Part shown: piece after piece, positions 31,501 through 34,447 of the stretch
How positions within the stretch are numbered: the stretch's first letter is position 1
Layout: every line of letters begins with the position of its first letter
Assembly: GCA_018383195.1 (NCBI GenBank)
Contig: JAGZOP010000020.1
Span: 1 to 34,447 of the forward strand
Direction: 5' to 3'
Length of the DNA stretch: 34,447 bases
DNA from: Clostridiaceae bacterium
Lineage (GTDB): Bacteria; Bacillota; Clostridia; Oscillospirales; Butyricicoccaceae
The notes under the pieces: model-generated
Databases searched by the model: none
What the model saw: the letters and a program-made list of their open reading frames with translations, nothing else
Told to the model about the DNA's origin: nothing
Made by a program: the position numbers and the translations under genes

Positions 31501-31731
31501 CATCCGAATATCCTTGACCTGATTACGAGCGGCGAGGTGGATTATGTCATTTCCACCTCGGCAAAGGGTCGCCATCCGGAACTGGCGAGCGTGAAAATCC
31601 GCCGCGCGGCGGTCGAGCACGCGATCCCCTGCCTGACGGCAATCGACACGGCGAACGCCCTGCTCAACTGTCTGGAATCCGGCATGAAGATCGAAAACTG
31701 CGAAATGATCGACATCAACACCATGGAATAA
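28534..31731 (+). CDS. carB: Carbamoyl-phosphate synthase, large subunit
   Basis: CarB makes carbamoyl phosphate from bicarbonate, ammonia and two ATP. At 1065 residues it is full length. The two homologous ATP-grasp halves are both present: N-terminal [26 protein letters not shown] and central [28 protein letters not shown]. Each has its own [10 protein letters not shown] or [10 protein letters not shown] loop and an EVNPR metal-binding motif. The last about 130 residues form the MGS-like allosteric domain ([34 protein letters not shown]), where UMP or ornithine regulate relatives. AAGGGAGG lies within carA. Confidence 0.97.
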   Translation: [1065 protein letters not shown]

Positions 31732-31741
31732 ATCTCAAAGC

Positions 31742-31780
31742 AAAACAGACGCCGTCCAAAATACGGACGGCGTCTGTTTT
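31742..31780. terminator. Bidirectional terminator after carB
   Basis: A long perfect stem AACAGACGCCGTCC/GGACGGCGTCTGTT (31744-31757 with 31765-31778) is flanked by As and Ts. It also ends the small minus-strand gene next to it, whose stop codon it touches. Confidence 0.92.
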
Positions 31781-32000
31781 ATTTTGCGCGAAAGTCATAG
31801 TCCTCCCCCAGCGCCTCCAGACGGGAAAACTCTTTTTCCATCTGAAGCTCAGCCTGCTCCGGGGTTGATTGTACCGCGATTCCATTCAAAATCGCGCTGC
31901 GTTCTTCCTCATTCATCGAGAAAAAGGCGTTCATCGCGCGCGTGCTGTGTCCCATGTGATAAAGCAGCTCTTCCGGTCGATAGGAATTCTTTTCGGGCAT
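31779..32000 (-). CDS. Small hypothetical protein
   Basis: The 73-residue acidic, soluble protein is not recognised. It starts MPEKNSYRPEELLYHMGHSTRAMNAFFSMNEEERSAILNGI and continues as a predicted helical, Glu-rich tail (STPEQAELQMEKEFSRLEALGEDYDF). The start at 32000 is supported by AAAAGGAGGGG just upstream. It has its own terminator, shared with carB. A longer frame up to 32093 runs through the opposing rlmD-type promoter. The gene looks real by its ribosome site, but no function can be proposed. Confidence 0.7.
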   Translation of the reverse strand: MPEKNSYRPEELLYHMGHSTRAMNAFFSMNEEERSAILNGIAVQSTPEQAELQMEKEFSRLEALGEDYDFRAK

Positions 32001-32052
32001 ATACTCCCCTCCTTTTGCATTAGTATGCAGGATTCTGCCCGCTTTATCCCTG

Positions 32053-32081
32053 TTTTCAAAAAACCTGTCTTGTGGTATAAT
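32053..32081 (+). promoter_or_regulatory. Predicted promoter of the rlmD-type gene
   Basis: TTTTCA (32053-32058), 17 bases, perfect TATAAT (32076-32081) with an extended -10 TG. A T-tailed hairpin begins only about 25 bases after the -10. Confidence 0.6.
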
Positions 32082-32106
32082 CATACCATCCAAAGATTAC
32101 GTCTAT

Positions 32107-32130
32107 ACCCGCTTGCTGCCGGGTTTTTTT
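32107..32130 (+). terminator. Leader terminator/attenuator upstream of the rlmD-type gene
   Basis: Stem ACCCG/CGGGT (32107-32111 with 32120-32124) is followed by six to seven Ts and lies between the promoter and the ribosome site. It would end most transcripts after about 40 bases unless bypassed. Confidence 0.6.
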
Positions 32131-32148
32131 CATCAGAACGGAGGAACT

Positions 32149-33504
32149 ATGGCGCTTCAAAAAAATAAAATTTATCGTGCCGAGCTAACTGGTTATACCG
32201 CAGAAGGCGCGGCTGTTGCACACATTGACGGCATGGCAGTCTTTGTCCCCGGCGGTGCAGCCGGCGACCAGTGCGACATCAAAATTGTAAAGGTCGGGAA
32301 AAAGCTCGCCTTCGGGCGTATTGAGCGCATTCTCGTGCGCTCTAAGCACCGAATCGAACCCGCATGCCCGCACGCGGGCAAATGCGGCGGCTGCTGCTAT
32401 CAGCATCTGACCTATGAAGAAGAACTCCGCGCCAAGGAACGCAAAGTCTCGGACGCGCTGCGCCGCATCGGCGGCATGGAGGGCGTGCTCGAGGGCATTA
32501 CCGGTGCAGAGGAAATCACCCACTACCGCAATAAGGCGCAGTATCCGGTCGGTGAGGATGAATCCGGTCCATATACCGGATTTTATCGTCCGCGCAGCCA
32601 CGATATTGTCAAGGCAGAACGCTGTCTCATCACGAGCGAAACCGCTGACCGGATTGCAGCACTTGTCTGTGCATGGATGAAAGACAACGGCATTCCTGCT
32701 TACGATGAAATGACCCATCACGGTCTAATTCGCCATATTTATGTACGCACGGGCGCAGTCAGCGGCGAAGCCCACCTATGCCTGATTACCACCCGCCCGA
32801 AACTCCCCGCAAAGGATGACCTCATTACCCGCCTGACCGCAACCATTCCCGGACTGACAGGCATTGTGCAGAACATCAACAAGCGGACGGACAATGTCAT
32901 TCTGGGCGACCGCACGGTGACGCTATGGGGCGAATCTGAGCTTCAGGACGTCCTGTGCGGCAATGTATTCCGACTGTCCCCGCATGCCTTCTATCAGGTC
33001 AACCACGCGCAGACCGAGCGTCTGTACGCCTGTGCGCTGGATTTTGCTGCCCTGACCGGCAAGGAAACCGTCATTGACCTGTACTGCGGCGCAGGCACCA
33101 TCACCCTTGCGCTCGCAGGCAAAGCGGCACGGGTGATCGGTGTGGAAATTGTCCCGGAAGCGATCGATAACGCACGCAAAAATGCAGAACGGAACAATAT
33201 TCAAAATGCCGAATTCATCTGCGCTGATGCCGGGCAGGCAGCAATGATGCTGGCAGATCGTGGGGAGCATCCGGATGTACTGACCGTCGATCCCCCGCGT
33301 AAGGGATTGAGTCTGGAAGCCATTGAAGCAGTTGTAAAAATGCAGCCGGAACGCGTTGTTTATGTATCCTGTGACCCTGCGACGCTCGCGCGAGACTGTA
33401 AACTGTTTGCCGAACGCGGCTACCGCACCGTCAAAGCCCATGCCTACGATCTCTTCCCGCGCACACACCATATTGAAACCATCGCGCTCCTGACCCGCGC
33501 ATAA
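32149..33504 (+). CDS. rlmD: 23S rRNA (uracil-5-)-methyltransferase, RlmD/RumA type
   Basis: The 451-residue enzyme methylates a uracil C5 in 23S rRNA. It has an N-terminal TRAM domain (about residues 5-65, YRAELTGYTAEGAAVAHIDGMAVFVPGG). The 4Fe-4S cysteines are C73, C79 and C82 in CPHAGKCGGC, with a fourth in ERCLI. The AdoMet fold has VIDLYCGAGTITLALA, the DPPRKG motif and catalytic Cys in VVYVSCDPATLARDC. In Firmicutes such enzymes may modify U747, U1939 or both (RlmCD), so the exact target is uncertain. Start 32149 has CGGAGGA upstream; an in-frame ATG at 32113 lies in the leader terminator. Confidence 0.9.
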   Translation: MALQKNKIYRAELTGYTAEGAAVAHIDGMAVFVPGGAAGDQCDIKIVKVGKKLAFGRIERILVRSKHRIEPACPHAGKCGGCCYQHLTYEEELRAKERKVSDALRRIGGMEGVLEGITGAEEITHYRNKAQYPVGEDESGPYTGFYRPRSHDIVKAERCLITSETADRIAALVCAWMKDNGIPAYDEMTHHGLIRHIYVRTGAVSGEAHLCLITTRPKLPAKDDLITRLTATIPGLTGIVQNINKRTDNVILGDRTVTLWGESELQDVLCGNVFRLSPHAFYQVNHAQTERLYACALDFAALTGKETVIDLYCGAGTITLALAGKAARVIGVEIVPEAIDNARKNAERNNIQNAEFICADAGQAAMMLADRGEHPDVLTVDPPRKGLSLEAIEAVVKMQPERVVYVSCDPATLARDCKLFAERGYRTVKAHAYDLFPRTHHIETIALLTRA

Positions 33505-33538
33505 AACAAACTTTATTTCAACCACAAAGGGGTACTCT

Positions 33539-34240
33539 ATGGAAACCGGACTCACGCTGAAAACCATTGCGCATATTCACACTGCATTTCCGACCAAGTT
33601 TGGGATTCCGCGTCAAAGCGGCATTGTAAATTCGCTTCAAGCCACCATTGTCTTTACTCCCGCATACCGCAATGCGGACGCGCTGCGCGGTCTGGAGGAC
33701 TTTTCCCACTTCTGGCTGATCTGGGAGTTCTCCGAAGCTGTGCGCGAGACATGGTCTCCCACAGTGCGCCCACCACGGCTGGGCGGCAATAAACGCATGG
33801 GCGTATTTGCAACCCGCTCCCCTTTTCGTCCCAACGCGCTCGGCCTGTCAAGCGTCAAACTCGACGGCATTGACCTGCACACCCCGGACGGGCCTGTTTT
33901 ACACGTCTCAGGCGCGGATTTAATGGACGGTACGCCGATCTATGATATCAAGCCCTATCTGCCCTTTGCAGACAGCCATCCAGACGCCACAGGCGGCTTT
34001 ACCGCGCAGACGCAGGGATATTCTCTTATCGTTGATTTCCCGGCAGATCTGCTCGTTCAAATCCCGCTCCCTCTTCGCGATGGATTGCTTGGTACGTTGG
34101 CGCACGACCCGCGTCCATCCTACCAAAACGACCCGGAACGCATATACTATCTAGAATTCTCAGAATTTGAAATTGGATTCCGAGTATCTGGGACGACGCT
34201 GACTGTATGTCAGGTCTCGCCCCGCAAATCTGCCCTGTAA
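33539..34240 (+). CDS. trmO: tRNA (t6A37) N6-methyltransferase TrmO (TsaA family)
   Basis: TrmO methylates N6-threonylcarbamoyladenosine at tRNA position 37 using AdoMet. The 233-residue length matches the E. coli protein. The family landmarks are KFGIPRQSG near the start, LRGLEDFSHFWLIWEF, then RPPRLGGNKRMGVFATRSPFRPNALGLSSVKL, GADLMDGTPIYDIKPYLPFAD, and the C-terminal domain with RDGLLGTLAHDPRPSY. It follows the rlmD-type gene by 34 bases with AAAGGGG upstream, so two RNA-modification genes share a transcript. A hairpin with a T-run follows. Confidence 0.92.
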   Translation: METGLTLKTIAHIHTAFPTKFGIPRQSGIVNSLQATIVFTPAYRNADALRGLEDFSHFWLIWEFSEAVRETWSPTVRPPRLGGNKRMGVFATRSPFRPNALGLSSVKLDGIDLHTPDGPVLHVSGADLMDGTPIYDIKPYLPFADSHPDATGGFTAQTQGYSLIVDFPADLLVQIPLPLRDGLLGTLAHDPRPSYQNDPERIYYLEFSEFEIGFRVSGTTLTVCQVSPRKSAL

Positions 34241-34280
34241 CAGACAAACCGCCTGCCCCAACCGGGCTGAAGTGATAAAA

Positions 34281-34315
34281 TAATGGTAGACACGAAAGTG
34301 CCTACCATTATTTTT
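34281..34315 (+). terminator. Hairpin with T-run at the IS left end, possible trmO terminator
   Basis: TAATGGTAG/CTACCATTA with inner CAC/GTG around GAAA (34281-34309) forms a nearly perfect stem with one A-C mismatch. It is followed by five Ts. It coincides with the left terminal repeat of the IS. Confidence 0.7.
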
Positions 34316-34447
34316 ATGCTATTATAGATTTGGAGGTGGGATTATGCGCCGAAAGTACACAATACGTAGCAAGGAAGAGAAACTGGCTATTGTAAAACGA
34401 AATTTATCCGGCGAGGCAGCAAAGGTTCTTGCAAGAGAAATTGGTTG
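34284..34447 (+). mobile_element. IS3-family insertion sequence, left (5') part only
   Basis: The left terminal repeat TGGTAGACACGAAA starts at 34284. The transposase gene starts 60 bases later. The element runs off the window. Orientation is the same as the element at 1-256, and the matching terminal repeats suggest the same IS type. Confidence 0.82.
34344..34447 (+). CDS. IS3-family transposase OrfA, N-terminal fragment (3' end outside window)
   Basis: The first 34 codons are visible: RRKYTIRSKEEKLAIVKRNLSGEAAKVLAREIG. This is the start of a helix-turn-helix of the IS3 OrfA type that binds the terminal repeats (SKEEKLAIVKR is the first helix). GGAGGTGGG precedes the ATG. The rest of OrfA and all of OrfB lie outside the window. 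Confidence 0.85.
   Translation, partial: MRRKYTIRSKEEKLAIVKRNLSGEAAKVLAREIG

Noticed and set aside
28540..31620. A 1026-codon open frame on the minus strand opposite carB
   Set aside because: It is an exact antisense shadow of carB. It arises because TTA, CTA and TCA codons are rare in carB. No domain or ribosome site supports it.
1..34447. Reading the whole window as a composite transposon
   Set aside because: The interior is dominated by housekeeping genes (ispDF, carAB, sepF, rarA) with uniform style, which are unlikely transposon cargo. Only parts of the two IS copies are visible.

Overview
The window reads as chromosome of a moderately GC-rich, endospore-forming Firmicute of class Clostridia, possibly a gut Oscillospiraceae/Butyricicoccus-like organism; that rank is inference. 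The grounds are a SpoIVFA/SpoIVFB-type pair, SepF, a CarD-family regulator, a DUF951 protein, a PyrR-controlled pyrimidine operon, AAAGGAGG-type ribosome binding sites and many T-tailed hairpin terminators. Each end falls inside an IS3-family insertion sequence in the same orientation: the 3' part of one at 1-256 and the 5' part of another from 34284. About 34 kb of mostly ordinary chromosomal genes lie between.

Layout. 427-4004: sepF (+), then a minus-strand block of spoIVFA-like, spoIVFB-like, carD, ispD and ispF. 4153-4734: an AT-richer orphan gene of unknown function. 4819-7221: MATE transporter, uridine phosphorylase and DUF951 gene (all -). 7416-11428: an S1-domain RNA-binding protein (+) overlapping tail to tail with glgB, which follows rarA (-). 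11636-13607: hisC and a family 2 glycosyltransferase (+). 13653-15736: ECF transporter S component, small-molecule kinase and AIM24-family protein (-). 15908-22438: a sialic-acid locus, nagB (-) divergent from nanE-nanA-SSS transporter-nanQ-nanK-rpiR (+). 22479-24065 (-): ferredoxin, NapH-like membrane Fe-S protein, ArsR-type regulator and peptide deformylase. 24324-25457: AraC regulator (+) and a small membrane protein (-). 25649-31731 (+): PyrR attenuator and pyrR-pyrF-carA-carB. 31779-34240: a small unknown gene (-), an RlmD-type rRNA methyltransferase and TrmO (+).

How the genes work together. The nan/nag locus imports sialic acid and cleaves it to ManNAc and pyruvate (NanA), phosphorylates ManNAc (NanK), epimerises it to GlcNAc-6-P (NanE) and finishes with NagB. 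The deacetylase NagA and any sialidase are not in the window. A RpiR/SIS regulator closes the operon, and a perfect inverted repeat just upstream of the nanE promoter is a candidate operator. In the pyrimidine block PyrR should bind its own leader RNA and promote termination when UMP/UTP is high. In the 22.5-24.1 kb operon the ArsR-type regulator has two cysteines at the positions used by the persulfide sensors YgaV/SqrR/BigR, suggesting an Fe-S electron-transfer module controlled by reactive sulfur. This is the most interesting lead here.

No tRNA, rRNA, CRISPR array or prophage was seen. All functional calls rest on reading translated sequence and motifs; no database search was possible.
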